In this document: positions 1 through 7,727 of the stretch, piece after piece
Position numbering within the stretch: the stretch's first letter is position 1
How the letters are laid out: every line of letters starts with the position of its first letter
Source of the DNA: Jannaschia aquimarina
GTDB lineage: Bacteria > Pseudomonadota > Alphaproteobacteria > Rhodobacterales > Rhodobacteraceae
Direction of reading: 5' to 3'
Length of the DNA stretch: 49,374 bases
Assembly: GCF_000877395.1 (NCBI RefSeq)
Contig: NZ_JYFE01000022.1
Location: forward strand, 1-49,374
The notes under the pieces: model-generated
What the model was told of the DNA's origin: nothing
Seen by the model: only the letters and a program-made list of their open reading frames with translations
The model's database searches: none
Made by a program: the position numbers and the translations under genes

Positions 1-1
1 C

Positions 2-523
2 GCCGGTGGTGGGGGCGGCGGGGTGACGACCGCGCGCGCCCGGACTGCCTTGGCCCCCGCCGCGCAGGAGGAGGCCGGTCAGGCGCTGGCCCGGTTCGGC
101 ACCTTCGCACAGGTGGTCGACCTGATCCGGGCGAACCGCGATCCCAAGCTGCTCTATGATGTCGAAACGGGTGTCCGGCTGGTCCATTACGCCCCCGGCC
201 GCATCGAGTTCGAACCCCCGCCGGGCGCGCCTGCCGATCTGGCCGCGCGGCTGTCGGGTCGCTTGCAGGGATGGACCGGCGCGCGCTGGGGCGTTTCGGT
301 CGTCGGCGAGGGCGGCGCGCCGTCCATCGCCGAGGTTCGCGACGCCGACCGGCTTGCGGCCGAGGCGGAGGCGCTGGCCCATCCTTCGGTCCAGGCCGCG
401 ATGCAGGCGTTTCCGGGGGCGAAGCTGGTCGAGATCCGCACCCGGGCCGACCTGGAAGCCGAGGCCGCCGCGGAGGCGCTGGAAGAGGTCGAGGACGAAT
501 GGGACCCCTTCGCCGACGAGTGA
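2..523 (+). CDS. dnaX: DNA polymerase III subunit gamma/tau, C-terminal part
   Basis: The reading frame is open to the left edge, so only the C-terminal ~170 residues are present. They show the tau tail of the clamp-loader subunit: a folded stretch around 'GTFAQVVDLIRANRD' and 'LYDVETGVRLVHYAPGRIEF', an Ala/Glu-rich segment, and the acidic end 'WDPFADE'. In the family this domain contacts the polymerase alpha subunit, while the ATPase and zinc modules lie upstream, outside the window. The call rests on this tail and on ybaB and recR downstream, the classic dnaX-ybaB-recR order, here interrupted by a dps gene. The GTG at 23 is internal and not a true start. Family assignment is good; the N-terminal part cannot be checked. 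Confidence 0.85.
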   Translation, partial: AGGGGGGVTTARARTALAPAAQEEAGQALARFGTFAQVVDLIRANRDPKLLYDVETGVRLVHYAPGRIEFEPPPGAPADLAARLSGRLQGWTGARWGVSVVGEGGAPSIAEVRDADRLAAEAEALAHPSVQAAMQAFPGAKLVEIRTRADLEAEAAAEALEEVEDEWDPFADE

Positions 524-626
524 CCCGACGATAGAAAAGTCTGTCGCAGGTGATCGACATCCTCGATTGAAACCGAATCCGTCCCCGCCGCGTTGCATGT
601 CCCGCACCGCAATACGGAGAGAATAT

Positions 627-1109
627 ATGCCCGAGAGTTTCGTTTCCGGTCTGGACCAGCAGACCCAGTCCCAGATGATCGACCTTCTGAACGCCCGTCT
701 GGCCGACAGCACGTCCCTGACGCTCGCCGTGAAGCAGGCCCACTGGAACCTGCGCGGCCGCGGGTACATCGGCGTCCACGAATTGCTGGACGAGGTGGCC
801 GACCGTCTGCGTGAGCACTCGGACCTGATGGCCGAGCGGGTCGCGATCATGGGCGGCCATGCCAAGGGAACGGTCGAAGTCGCCGCCGGGGCCACGACGC
901 TGGAAGCGTACCCGGTCGAGTTGACGGACCTTCAGAGCCACGTCCAGGAACTGGTGAAGCGCTTCAAGGATCACGGCGCGAAAGTGCGCGAGGGGATCGA
1001 GGCGGCCGACGAGGCCGGCGATCCGGATGTCGAGGATCTGCTGACCGAAGTCAGCCGCGAGGTGGACAAGGACGCCTGGTTCATCGGCGCCAATCTCGCG
1101 AACGATTGA
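627..1109 (+). CDS. dps: Dps-family ferritin-like DNA-protection protein
   Basis: This 160-residue protein has the size and fold signature of Dps, the dodecameric cytoplasmic protein that oxidises and stores iron and shields DNA from oxidative damage. The inter-subunit ferroxidase ligands are all visible with the spacing of E. coli Dps: H39, H51, D55, D66 and E70 within 'KQAHWNLRG', 'GVHELLDE' and 'DLMAER'. The ATG at 627 follows GGAGAGA at 616-622, a good ribosome site. The longer in-frame extension upstream overlaps dnaX in another frame and looks non-coding. It lies between dnaX and ybaB and is closed by its own hairpin terminator at 1131-1157, so it is probably an independent unit. The function call is firm; regulation (OxyR, Fur) cannot be seen. 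Confidence 0.93.
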   Translation: MPESFVSGLDQQTQSQMIDLLNARLADSTSLTLAVKQAHWNLRGRGYIGVHELLDEVADRLREHSDLMAERVAIMGGHAKGTVEVAAGATTLEAYPVELTDLQSHVQELVKRFKDHGAKVREGIEAADEAGDPDVEDLLTEVSREVDKDAWFIGANLAND

Positions 1110-1130
1110 CGCGCGCGCATCCGCGCCTTG

Positions 1131-1157
1131 GGGGTCTCCATCGGAGGCCCCTTTTTT
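1131..1157 (+). terminator. Rho-independent terminator of dps
   Basis: A nine-base-pair stem, GGGGTCTCC at 1131-1139 and GGAGGCCCC at 1143-1151 with one G-T wobble, has a three-base loop and runs straight into six T residues. This is a textbook intrinsic terminator 21 bases after the dps stop, and it separates dps from ybaB-recR. Confidence 0.92.
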
Positions 1158-1207
1158 CTTGCCCTCCGGGCCGCTACCTGTCCTTCAACCTCACCGGGAG
1201 AAATGCG

Positions 1208-1552
1208 ATGTTCAAGGGACTTGGCGGGCTGGGCGACATGGCCGGCATGATGAAGAAGGCGCAGGAGATGCAGACCCGCATGGCCGAGAAGCAGGAGCAG
1301 CTCGGCACGATCACGGTCCAGGGCGAGAGCGGGGCCGGGCTGGTCAAGGCGACGGCGACCGCAAAGGGCGAACTGACCGCGCTGTATATCGACCCGACGA
1401 TCTTCCAGCCCGACGAAAAGGAAATGGTCGAGGACCTGATCCTGGCCGCGATCAAGGACGCACAGTCGAAGGCCTCCCAGCGCGCGCAGTCCGAGATGCA
1501 GCAGATGGCCGAAGAAATGGGCCTGCCCGCCGGCATGAAGCTGCCGTTCTGA
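1208..1552 (+). CDS. ybaB: YbaB/EbfC family nucleoid-associated protein
   Basis: The 114-residue product begins '[19 protein letters not shown]' and ends 'PAGMKLPF', the familiar shape of YbaB/EbfC: a small dimeric DNA-binding protein with helical ends around a short sheet ('[23 protein letters not shown]'). Members bind DNA as 'tweezers' and are almost always encoded between dnaX and recR, as here. The ATG at 1208 follows a weak GGGAGAA site. It is separated from recR by 25 bases and is probably co-transcribed with it, with a promoter between the dps terminator and this start. Its exact cellular role is not settled for the family. Confidence 0.94.
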   Translation: MFKGLGGLGDMAGMMKKAQEMQTRMAEKQEQLGTITVQGESGAGLVKATATAKGELTALYIDPTIFQPDEKEMVEDLILAAIKDAQSKASQRAQSEMQQMAEEMGLPAGMKLPF

Positions 1553-1577
1553 CGCCCCGGACGGCCCGTCCGCGACG

Positions 1578-2174
1578 ATGGACACCCAGGAAGACATCGA
1601 GCGCCTGATCGAGGCGATGGCCCGGCTTCCGGGGCTCGGGCCGCGTTCGGCCCGCCGTGCGGTCCTGCATCTGCTCAAGCGGCGGGACGACCGGTTGCTG
1701 CCTCTGGCGCAACTCATGGACAAGGTCGGGCGCGAGGTGCGCGAGTGCCTCAATTGCGGCAACGTGGCCGCGGGCGACATCTGCGCGATCTGCGCCGCCG
1801 ACAAGCGGGGCAACGGTCAGATCTGCGTCGTCGAGGATGTGGCCGACCTGTGGGCCATGGAGCGGGCGAACGTGTTCCAGGGCCGCTATCACGTGCTGGG
1901 CGGGACGCTTTCGCCCCTCGACGATGTCGGGCCCGAAGATCTGCGCATCCCTCGCCTGCGCGACCGCGTGGCGACGGAAGGCGTCGAGGAGATCATCCTC
2001 GCCCTCAACGCGACTGTCGACGGACAGACGACAGCCCATTACGTCGCCCGCGAATTGGAGCCGACGGGTGTGGCGATAACGGGGCTTGCCCAAGGGGTTC
2101 CGGTGGGCGGAGAGCTGGATTACATGGACGATGGGACGCTGCGTGCTGCATTGTCCTCACGCCGGAAATACTGA
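1578..2174 (+). CDS. recR: Recombination mediator RecR
   Basis: The 198-residue protein matches RecR over its full usual length. RecR, with RecO and RecF, helps load RecA at gaps in DNA. Visible domains are an N-terminal helix-hairpin-helix ('[11 protein letters not shown]', about 17-27), a four-Cys zinc finger (C57, C60, C69, C72), a Toprim domain beginning '[17 protein letters not shown]', and the C-terminal '[29 protein letters not shown]' region reduced to its usual Walker-B-like signature. It follows ybaB in the conserved order. No substitutions at diagnostic positions were seen. Confidence 0.96.
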   Translation: MDTQEDIERLIEAMARLPGLGPRSARRAVLHLLKRRDDRLLPLAQLMDKVGREVRECLNCGNVAAGDICAICAADKRGNGQICVVEDVADLWAMERANVFQGRYHVLGGTLSPLDDVGPEDLRIPRLRDRVATEGVEEIILALNATVDGQTTAHYVARELEPTGVAITGLAQGVPVGGELDYMDDGTLRAALSSRRKY

Positions 2175-2261
2175 AGGTCGGCTCGTTAACCAATCCGGCA
2201 CAATTTCGCCACGACTTCGCCCTATGTTTCGAAACCTGCTCTCGAACGGAGGGTCGCGGCC

Positions 2262-3584
2262 TTGCCCGACGCCCTGATTCTGGTTTTCGCGGTCGTCGTA
2301 TCGGCGTCGCTCGGTTATCTGGTTGCCCGCCGACGGTCCCGGCGCCCCGACCCGGTCGCCGCGACCGACAGGCTTGTCTCCGTGCCCCTGCCGGGTCGCA
2401 CGGCTTCACGGCCGGGATCGCTCATCCTGCTGGACGTCGATGCGATGGGCGCCCTGAACGAGGTCCACGGCTATGATGCGGGCGACCGCCTTCTGGAGCG
2501 GATCGCAGACGCGCTTCGCCGGGGCCTGCCGCCCGGTGCCGGGCAGGAACGCCTCGACGGCGGTCGCTTTCTCCTCTGGCTGCCGGAAGTCGACGCGGAT
2601 CAGGCGCTCGACCTCTCGCGCCGATTGCGCGCGCATATCAGGGAGGTGACGATCGAGGTCGGTGACGTTCGTTTGGCGCGGACCATCTCGGCCGGGATCG
2701 TTCCGGTCTCGGGGGAGGAGGGCCGATCCCGTGCGATCCTCCATGCGGACGACGCCTTGCGCCGCGCCAAGGAGATCGGCGGCAACTCGGTCCAGCTGGG
2801 GGCCGTCAGGGGGGGGCCGCCCCGGATGCCGAGCGCCGAGGAGGTGACCACCGCGATCCGGGACGGACTTCTGTCCTATTACGTCCAGCCGATCTTCGAC
2901 CTGAATACGGGCCAGCCGGCCGGCGTCGAAGCCCTGATCCGCTGGGTCGATGCCGAAGGACGCATCGTCCGGTCGCCGGACGACTTCCTGCCTCTGCTGG
3001 AACGTCTGCCGGAGGATGTGACGGATACGCTCGTCGGGATGGCGGAACGCGCGGCCCTGCCTTTCGTGACGGGGCCCCGCCCTCTCTACATCGCGTTCAA
3101 TGCGACTGCCGGCGCGCTGGAGCGGCGGGACAGCCTCGCGCGGAAGTGGTTCCGCGAACTCCGAAAGCGGATCCCGGCCGACCGGATCGTGATCGAGCTG
3201 CTGGAAAGCGCCGTGCTCCTCGACCCCGAGAGCGCGGCACGGACGCTGCGAATTGCGCAGTCACTCGGGATCCGCATCGCGCTGGACGATTTCGGGACGG
3301 GGCTTTCGAACCTGGATCGGATCGTTCAGTTCCGGCCCGACCTCATCAAGCTGGACCGCGTCTTCATGAACGGTCTGGGCGAGGGCGGACCCGCGGATGC
3401 GGTGGTCTCGGCCACGGCCCGGCTTGCAAAGGACCTGAACATCTCGGTGGTCGCCGAAGGGATCGAGACGCCGGCGGATGCCGAGATCATGCGGCAGGCC
3501 GGCGTCACGCTGGGACAAGGCTACATGCTGGGCCGCCCAGCGCCTCCGGAGGACTGGGCGAAGAGGCTGAAGAATATCGGCTAG
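2262..3584 (+). CDS. EAL-domain c-di-GMP phosphodiesterase with degenerate GGDEF
   Basis: A 440-residue protein starting with TTG at 2262, chosen because GGAGGG lies at 2248-2253. Residues 1-22 form one membrane helix followed by 'RRRSRR', so the enzyme is probably anchored with its domains in the cytoplasm. The GGDEF domain (about 50-180) has lost its signature: residues 99-103 read D-G-G-R-F where active cyclases have GGDEF. The EAL domain (about 192-440) keeps every catalytic residue, spaced almost exactly as in RocR: E223, N280, E312, D342, D343, K363, E399 and Q419. The likely activity is hydrolysis of c-di-GMP, with the GGDEF module perhaps acting as a sensor. It stands alone, 87 bases after recR, and is convergent with the RNase gene. 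Confidence 0.9.
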   Translation: MPDALILVFAVVVSASLGYLVARRRSRRPDPVAATDRLVSVPLPGRTASRPGSLILLDVDAMGALNEVHGYDAGDRLLERIADALRRGLPPGAGQERLDGGRFLLWLPEVDADQALDLSRRLRAHIREVTIEVGDVRLARTISAGIVPVSGEEGRSRAILHADDALRRAKEIGGNSVQLGAVRGGPPRMPSAEEVTTAIRDGLLSYYVQPIFDLNTGQPAGVEALIRWVDAEGRIVRSPDDFLPLLERLPEDVTDTLVGMAERAALPFVTGPRPLYIAFNATAGALERRDSLARKWFRELRKRIPADRIVIELLESAVLLDPESAARTLRIAQSLGIRIALDDFGTGLSNLDRIVQFRPDLIKLDRVFMNGLGEGGPADAVVSATARLAKDLNISVVAEGIETPADAEIMRQAGVTLGQGYMLGRPAPPEDWAKRLKNIG

Positions 3585-3639
3585 CGGCCGTCGGTCCGCC
3601 GCGCCTAGTCCCTCCCCATGACAATCGGTACCGACGCAG

Positions 3640-4269
3640 TTAGCGGACCGGCGCAAAACCCGCATCGGGCAGCGTGCAATCGCTACGCACGTCTGAGCCG
3701 CAGCGCCGAGGCTCCAGATCGCGGGTCAGGCAGATGCGCACCTCCTGAATGCGGTCGCCCCGGCAGGTGACCGTCAATCCATCGGCGCCGAGCGCGGGGT
3801 TCACCTCCAGGAAGGCGTCCTCGATGACCGAGGCGGGCAACGTCACCTCGCGGTCGAGTTGCCGCAGGATCTCCGGCCGCTCGATCCGCTCGTAAGCCAG
3901 CCGGGCAAGACGGTAATAATCGCCGGGAGCGAGCCCGGAGCAGGTCCCGTGCTTGCGCCATTGATGCCAGGCCAGCCCCGCGCTGCCGTAGATATCCGCC
4001 TCGGCCGCCGTCCGCTGACGCGACGGCGGGCGCGCCGACGTGCTGCAATCGGCTGGCCAGCCGCGCTCGTATTGCGGCCAGAGCCCGTGGAGCGTCCAGC
4101 CCAGACCTTGCCCGGCCCCGCACTGCTCGGCGCCGCGCGCGTCGCCTTCGGCCGCACACCAGTTCGGCGACCAGGACAGTGCGAGCACGTAGTAGTCGAA
4201 CGTCCCGGCCTCGTCCGCGGCGGTCGGCCCCGCAAGGGCCGCCAGCACCGCCAATAGCATTGCCCGCAT
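3640..4269 (-). CDS. Secreted ribonuclease T2 family protein
   Basis: The 209-residue product starts at the ATG complementary to 4267-4269, giving a clean signal peptide ('MRAMLLAVLAALAGPTAADE'); the longer in-frame extension to 4383 lacks export features. It carries both T2 active-site blocks: 'WTLHGLWPQY' (CAS I) and 'WHQWRKHGTCSG' (CAS II), with several Cys residues for disulfides. T2 enzymes cleave RNA through 2',3'-cyclic phosphates, here presumably in the periplasm. The usual Glu of CAS II is Gln, a variant the family pattern allows. It is divergent from trcR with a 128-base gap and convergent with the EAL gene. Confidence 0.9.
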   Translation of the reverse strand: MRAMLLAVLAALAGPTAADEAGTFDYYVLALSWSPNWCAAEGDARGAEQCGAGQGLGWTLHGLWPQYERGWPADCSTSARPPSRQRTAAEADIYGSAGLAWHQWRKHGTCSGLAPGDYYRLARLAYERIERPEILRQLDREVTLPASVIEDAFLEVNPALGADGLTVTCRGDRIQEVRICLTRDLEPRRCGSDVRSDCTLPDAGFAPVR

Positions 4270-4397
4270 TGTCCCTTCCCTCTGCTTGGCACGCCGCCTA
4301 TATAGCCCCGCAAGTTCCCCGAAAGCGAGAACCCGCGGGCCCCGCCCGCCGCCCGAGAGGGCGATCGGGAAAGCTATGCCCAAGGAGGCCGAGAGAG

Positions 4398-5147
4398 ATG
4401 AACAAGCCGCTGCACGCCAAGGCCACCGCCGTCTGGCTGGTCGAGAACACCACGATGACCTTCAAGCAGATCGGAGATTTCTGCGACCTGCACGAGTTGG
4501 AGGTTCAGGGCATCGCCGATGGTGACGTTGCCGTGGGCGTGCGCGGCTTCGATCCCGTCGCCAACAATCAACTGACGCGTGAAGAGATCGAGAAGGGCGA
4601 GAAGGATCCGCTCCACAAGCTCAAGCTCAAGCACAACCCGGCGGCCGAAGGTGAGCAGAAGCGGCGCGGCCCCCGCTACACGCCTTTGTCCAAGCGGCAG
4701 GACCGGCCGGCCTCGATCCTCTGGCTGGTGAAGTTCCACCCCGAATTGGCGGACAGCCAGATCGCCAAGCTGATCGGCACGACCAAGCCGACGATCCAGT
4801 CCATCCGCGAGCGGACCCACTGGAACATCCAGAACCTTCAGCCCGTCGATCCGGTCGCGCTCGGCCTCTGCAAGCAGTCCGAACTGGACGCCGCCGTGCA
4901 GAAGGCCGCCGCGAAGAAGGCCAAGGAAGGCGAAGCGATGAGCGATGACGAGCGGCGCAAGCTCCTCTCGACCGAACAGTCGCTCGCCTCCGAGGATGAC
5001 GAACCGCGCATTCCCTCGGCCATCTCGGGCCTGGAGACGTTCACCCTCACGGGGAACGACGAAGACGAGAAGGACGAGCCCGAAGTCGACGCGGACAGCC
5101 TGTTCAACCTGCCCGACAACACGGACGACGAAGACGAGAACCGCTGA
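4398..5147 (+). CDS. trcR: Cell-cycle transcriptional regulator TrcR (DUF1013)
   Basis: A 249-residue protein of the DUF1013/TrcR family, which is confined to Alphaproteobacteria. The family N-terminus is clear ('MNKPLHAKATAVWLVENTTM', 'FKQIGDFCDLHELEVQGIADG'), as is the second helix-turn-helix-like block 'PASILWLVKFHPELADSQIAKLIGTTKPTIQSIRERTHW'. The C-terminal third is Lys- then Asp/Glu-rich and looks disordered. The ATG at 4398 is preceded by AAGGAGG at 4382-4388. The homologue is reported as a conserved, often essential factor linked to cell-cycle transcription; DNA binding here is inferred from the two HTH-like blocks. Confidence 0.92.
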   Translation: MNKPLHAKATAVWLVENTTMTFKQIGDFCDLHELEVQGIADGDVAVGVRGFDPVANNQLTREEIEKGEKDPLHKLKLKHNPAAEGEQKRRGPRYTPLSKRQDRPASILWLVKFHPELADSQIAKLIGTTKPTIQSIRERTHWNIQNLQPVDPVALGLCKQSELDAAVQKAAAKKAKEGEAMSDDERRKLLSTEQSLASEDDEPRIPSAISGLETFTLTGNDEDEKDEPEVDADSLFNLPDNTDDEDENR

Positions 5148-5155
5148 GGCGGTGG

Positions 5156-5188
5156 CGCTCCGGGGCCGATATCAGAGGTCCCCGAGCG
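5156..5188 (+). terminator. Possible hairpin between convergent genes
   Basis: CGCTC at 5156-5160 and GGGG at 5162-5165 can pair with CCCC at 5180-5183 and GAGCG at 5184-5188, leaving a one-base bulge. It lies between the trcR stop and the end of the convergent DsbD-like gene. There is no T run, so termination is only a suggestion. Confidence 0.35.
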
Positions 5189-5203
5189 CGGCGCGCGGCA
5201 GGC

Positions 5204-6001
5204 CTAAGTCGTGCAGCCGGTGATCTCGATGGCGCGTCCGGGCCCGATGATCGTGATCCGGATCTCGCGGCGGTCCAGGACAAACGGACCGCGCCCCATG
5301 ATCTTCGCCTGCGCTTTAAGGCGTTCGCCGTGCCGGGCGACCACGGCATCCGTCACCCACAGTGTCGGATCCGGAAGTTCGAAAACCACCGCTTCCTGCC
5401 GCCCGAGCGGCGGAAGCGATACCTCTCCGGTCAAGCGCATCCCCCCGTCCACCGGCTCGAACCGGCAGACGACGCCGATATTCCGTCGTACCGGCTGGTG
5501 ATCGAGCGCGGCCTGGATCGACGGGTCCGGGGCGCCCCCGGCAGGCAGCGTCGCATCTACGTCGATGCGGGCCGGCACGCAGATGTCGGCGCAGACCCCC
5601 AACTCCATCCGGCCGCGGAGGCGGACCGGCGCGGCACGGTCCCGGGTCCGGATCACGAGCGGAAGCACGAAATCCGAATCGTAGCCCACGGCCTGCCCTC
5701 CTGACTGTTCGAAGACGCGGGGGCTGGGCCAGCGCGGGCTGACCGAGGCGGCATTCCGCGTCTTTCGCCAGTCGAAACTGGGAGAGATGCCGAGGCTGCC
5801 GGCACTTCGCCAGTACGTCTTCCACCCCGGCGCCAACGAGATGGCCAGACCCGCGACGTGCGCCCCATCGTCCCGGCGCCATCCCGGCCGGACGTCGATA
5901 CGGATCACCTGAGACGTGTCGCTCGGCACCTGGGCGGACGCCGTGGACGGGCCATGCACGGCCGAGATTGCAACGAAGAGAGCGAAGAGCAGTCGGATCA
6001 T
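5204..6001 (-). CDS. Secreted DsbD-N-terminal-domain protein
   Basis: The 265-residue product begins with a signal peptide ('MIRLLFALFVAISAVHGPSTASA') and is otherwise one DsbD alpha-type immunoglobulin-like domain, with 'LAPGWKTYWRSAGSLGISPSFDW' and the 'ELGVCADICVPARID' segment holding a C-x3-C pair. In DsbD this domain passes electrons to periplasmic thiol proteins. Here it is a free protein without the membrane or thioredoxin-like parts, a form common in Rhodobacteraceae. The ATG complementary to 5999-6001 follows AAGGGGAGGA; a GTG start at 6040 would spoil the signal peptide. It stands alone, divergent from yqgE. The redox partner is unknown. Confidence 0.82.
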   Translation of the reverse strand: MIRLLFALFVAISAVHGPSTASAQVPSDTSQVIRIDVRPGWRRDDGAHVAGLAISLAPGWKTYWRSAGSLGISPSFDWRKTRNAASVSPRWPSPRVFEQSGGQAVGYDSDFVLPLVIRTRDRAAPVRLRGRMELGVCADICVPARIDVDATLPAGGAPDPSIQAALDHQPVRRNIGVVCRFEPVDGGMRLTGEVSLPPLGRQEAVVFELPDPTLWVTDAVVARHGERLKAQAKIMGRGPFVLDRREIRITIIGPGRAIEITGCTT

Positions 6002-6140
6002 TCCTCCCCTTACCCCATCGTGCGAGGGCAGGAAAATCACGAGCCCGGCACCGGCGCGAGAGGCGGCGCGGCAGGTTAAAGATTTGTTACATCAAGGGAA
6101 TTCGATTGTATGTCAACTTGGGCTGACATACCTTGTCAAC

Positions 6141-6686
6141 ATGCGCGATCAGGTCGAAATACGGAATCTGACAGGCTGCCTCCTGGCGGCGACGCCAGCC
6201 GTCGATGACCCGACCTTCCGGCATGGCCTGGTCCTGCTTTGCGCCCATTCCAGCGAAGGTGCGATGGGTGTGTTGATCAATCGCCCCGCTCCTGCCCGCA
6301 TCGGATCTTCGGCGCTCCGCCAGATCCCCGGCCTGCTGGTCGGTGGGCCGGCGCAGACCGATCGCTTGTTCGTGCTGCACTCTCCCGATTGGGAAGACGG
6401 CGACGGATCCCTGCGCGTCAACGATGCCCATCTGCTGACCGCGACAGATAGGGCGGTGGAAGCCGCCTCTGCCGAACGGGGGCCGCAGGACTGTCTGGTG
6501 ATGCTGGGCTATTCCGGGTGGGGACCCGGCCAGCTCGAAGCGGAACTGATGCAGAACTCGTGGATGCCCGTACCGTCGGACCCGATGATTACGTTCGGGA
6601 TGGATCCGTCGATGAAGTGGGGTGCTGCGATCGGTGCACTGGGCATCGACCCGATGGCCCTCTCGGGAACCGCTGGACACGCCTGA
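6141..6686 (+). CDS. yqgE: YqgE/AlgH family protein (DUF179)
   Basis: A 181-residue protein with the YqgE/AlgH landmarks: 'LTGCLLAATPAVDDPTFRHGLVLLCAHSSEGAMGVLINRP', 'VGGPAQTDRLFVLHS', 'CLVMLGYSGWGPGQLEAELMQNSW' and 'KWGAAIGALGIDPMAL'. The family is widespread in Proteobacteria and its molecular role is not established, despite the AlgH regulator name. The first in-frame ATG is at 6141 and has no convincing Shine-Dalgarno sequence; the 5' region also lacks other in-frame ATG codons, so translation may be leaderless or weak. It ends 16 bases from the convergent Sua5 gene. Confidence 0.88.
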   Translation: MRDQVEIRNLTGCLLAATPAVDDPTFRHGLVLLCAHSSEGAMGVLINRPAPARIGSSALRQIPGLLVGGPAQTDRLFVLHSPDWEDGDGSLRVNDAHLLTATDRAVEAASAERGPQDCLVMLGYSGWGPGQLEAELMQNSWMPVPSDPMITFGMDPSMKWGAAIGALGIDPMALSGTAGHA

Positions 6687-6702
6687 CCCCTGCGAAATGA
6701 CC

Positions 6703-7656
6703 TCATCCTCGAGGCGCCGCCGCCCGTTTTAGACGGTCGTTGATTGCCCACCCAAGGCCCATTTCCGGCACGGGCGCGACGTCGATGCGGGATTTACCTG
6801 ACCGCCGGGCCAACGCATCCGCGCGATGCAGGTGATCGAATAGATTGGCCGCCGCCTCCCGCAAGTCTCCGCTGGCTGACAGGGTCAGGTCGCCGGATAC
6901 GGGTCCGAATCCAAGCAGCACGGCATCTTCATCGGGCCCCGTGACATCCAGGCGCACAGGCACGACCGGCGCGTAATGCGACGTCATCTGGCCCGGCGCG
7001 CTGACCTTGCCGGGCGTCGTATCCCGGGCAAGCGGGCCGGTGATCTCCTCGATCTCCTCGACCGGAACACCGCCGGCGCGCAACAGGGTCGGTGGGTCGG
7101 TGCGCAGGATCGTCGATTCCAGCCCGACCGCGCACGCCCCCCCATCGAGCACCGCATCGACCCGGTCGCCCAACCCTTCCAGGACATGCTCTGCCCGCGT
7201 GGGCGAGATGCGCCCCGACGGATTGGCCGAGGGGGCCGCGATAGGTCGCCCCGCCGCCGCGAGGACGGCCTGCGCGAGGTCCAGTGCGGGCACGCGCAGG
7301 GCCACGGTCGGCAGACCCGCCGTGACCAGTCCCGACAGGCCATGACCTTCCCGCAAAGGCAGGACCAGCGTCAGCGGGCCGGGCCAGAACGCCTCGGCCA
7401 AGCGGTGGGCAAGCGGGTCGAAAACCGCGAGCGGCTCTGCGGCGGCAAGGTCGGGCACATGCACGATCAGGGGATTGAAGCTGGGGCGGCCCTTCGCCTC
7501 GTAGATGCGAGCGACGGCCTCGCCATTGGTCGCGTCGGCCCCGAGCCCGTAGACGGTCTCGGTCGGAAAGGCGACCAGCGCCCCCTCGGCCAGCAGGGCA
7601 CCGGCGCGCCGGGGATGGGCGATGACGCCGTGACGTGGTGTCTTGCTTGATGCCAT
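6703..7656 (-). CDS. L-threonylcarbamoyladenylate synthase, Sua5 type
   Basis: The 317-residue enzyme makes threonylcarbamoyl-AMP from threonine, bicarbonate and ATP, the first step of the t6A37 modification of tRNAs that read ANN codons. The YrdC domain (about 10-205) shows 'AFPTETVYGLGADA', 'KGRPSFNPL', and 'APSANPSGRISPT'. The C-terminal Sua5 domain (about 210-317, 'APGQMTSHYAPVVPV') makes it the long Sua5 form and not the short TsaC form. The start is the ATG complementary to 7654-7656. It is divergent from the acyl-CoA dehydrogenase gene with 71 bases between starts. Confidence 0.93.
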   Translation of the reverse strand: MASSKTPRHGVIAHPRRAGALLAEGALVAFPTETVYGLGADATNGEAVARIYEAKGRPSFNPLIVHVPDLAAAEPLAVFDPLAHRLAEAFWPGPLTLVLPLREGHGLSGLVTAGLPTVALRVPALDLAQAVLAAAGRPIAAPSANPSGRISPTRAEHVLEGLGDRVDAVLDGGACAVGLESTILRTDPPTLLRAGGVPVEEIEEITGPLARDTTPGKVSAPGQMTSHYAPVVPVRLDVTGPDEDAVLLGFGPVSGDLTLSASGDLREAAANLFDHLHRADALARRSGKSRIDVAPVPEMGLGWAINDRLKRAAAPRG

Positions 7657-7727
7657 AGGCCCCCGCCCCTTACCTGTAGGTCAACCGATTACAGCCGTGC
7701 CCCCGGCCCCGCCAGAGGAGACGATCC

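Noticed and set aside
156-1109. A 317-residue frame fusing dnaX-region sequence to Dps.
   Set aside because: Residues before the ATG at 627 are Arg-rich and read dnaX out of frame; a good ribosome site precedes 627.
3940-3975. Gln in place of Glu in the RNase T2 CAS II motif, suggesting an inactive enzyme.
   Set aside because: The established family pattern allows Glu or Gln at this position, and both His residues and the Lys-His-Gly-x-Cys part are intact.
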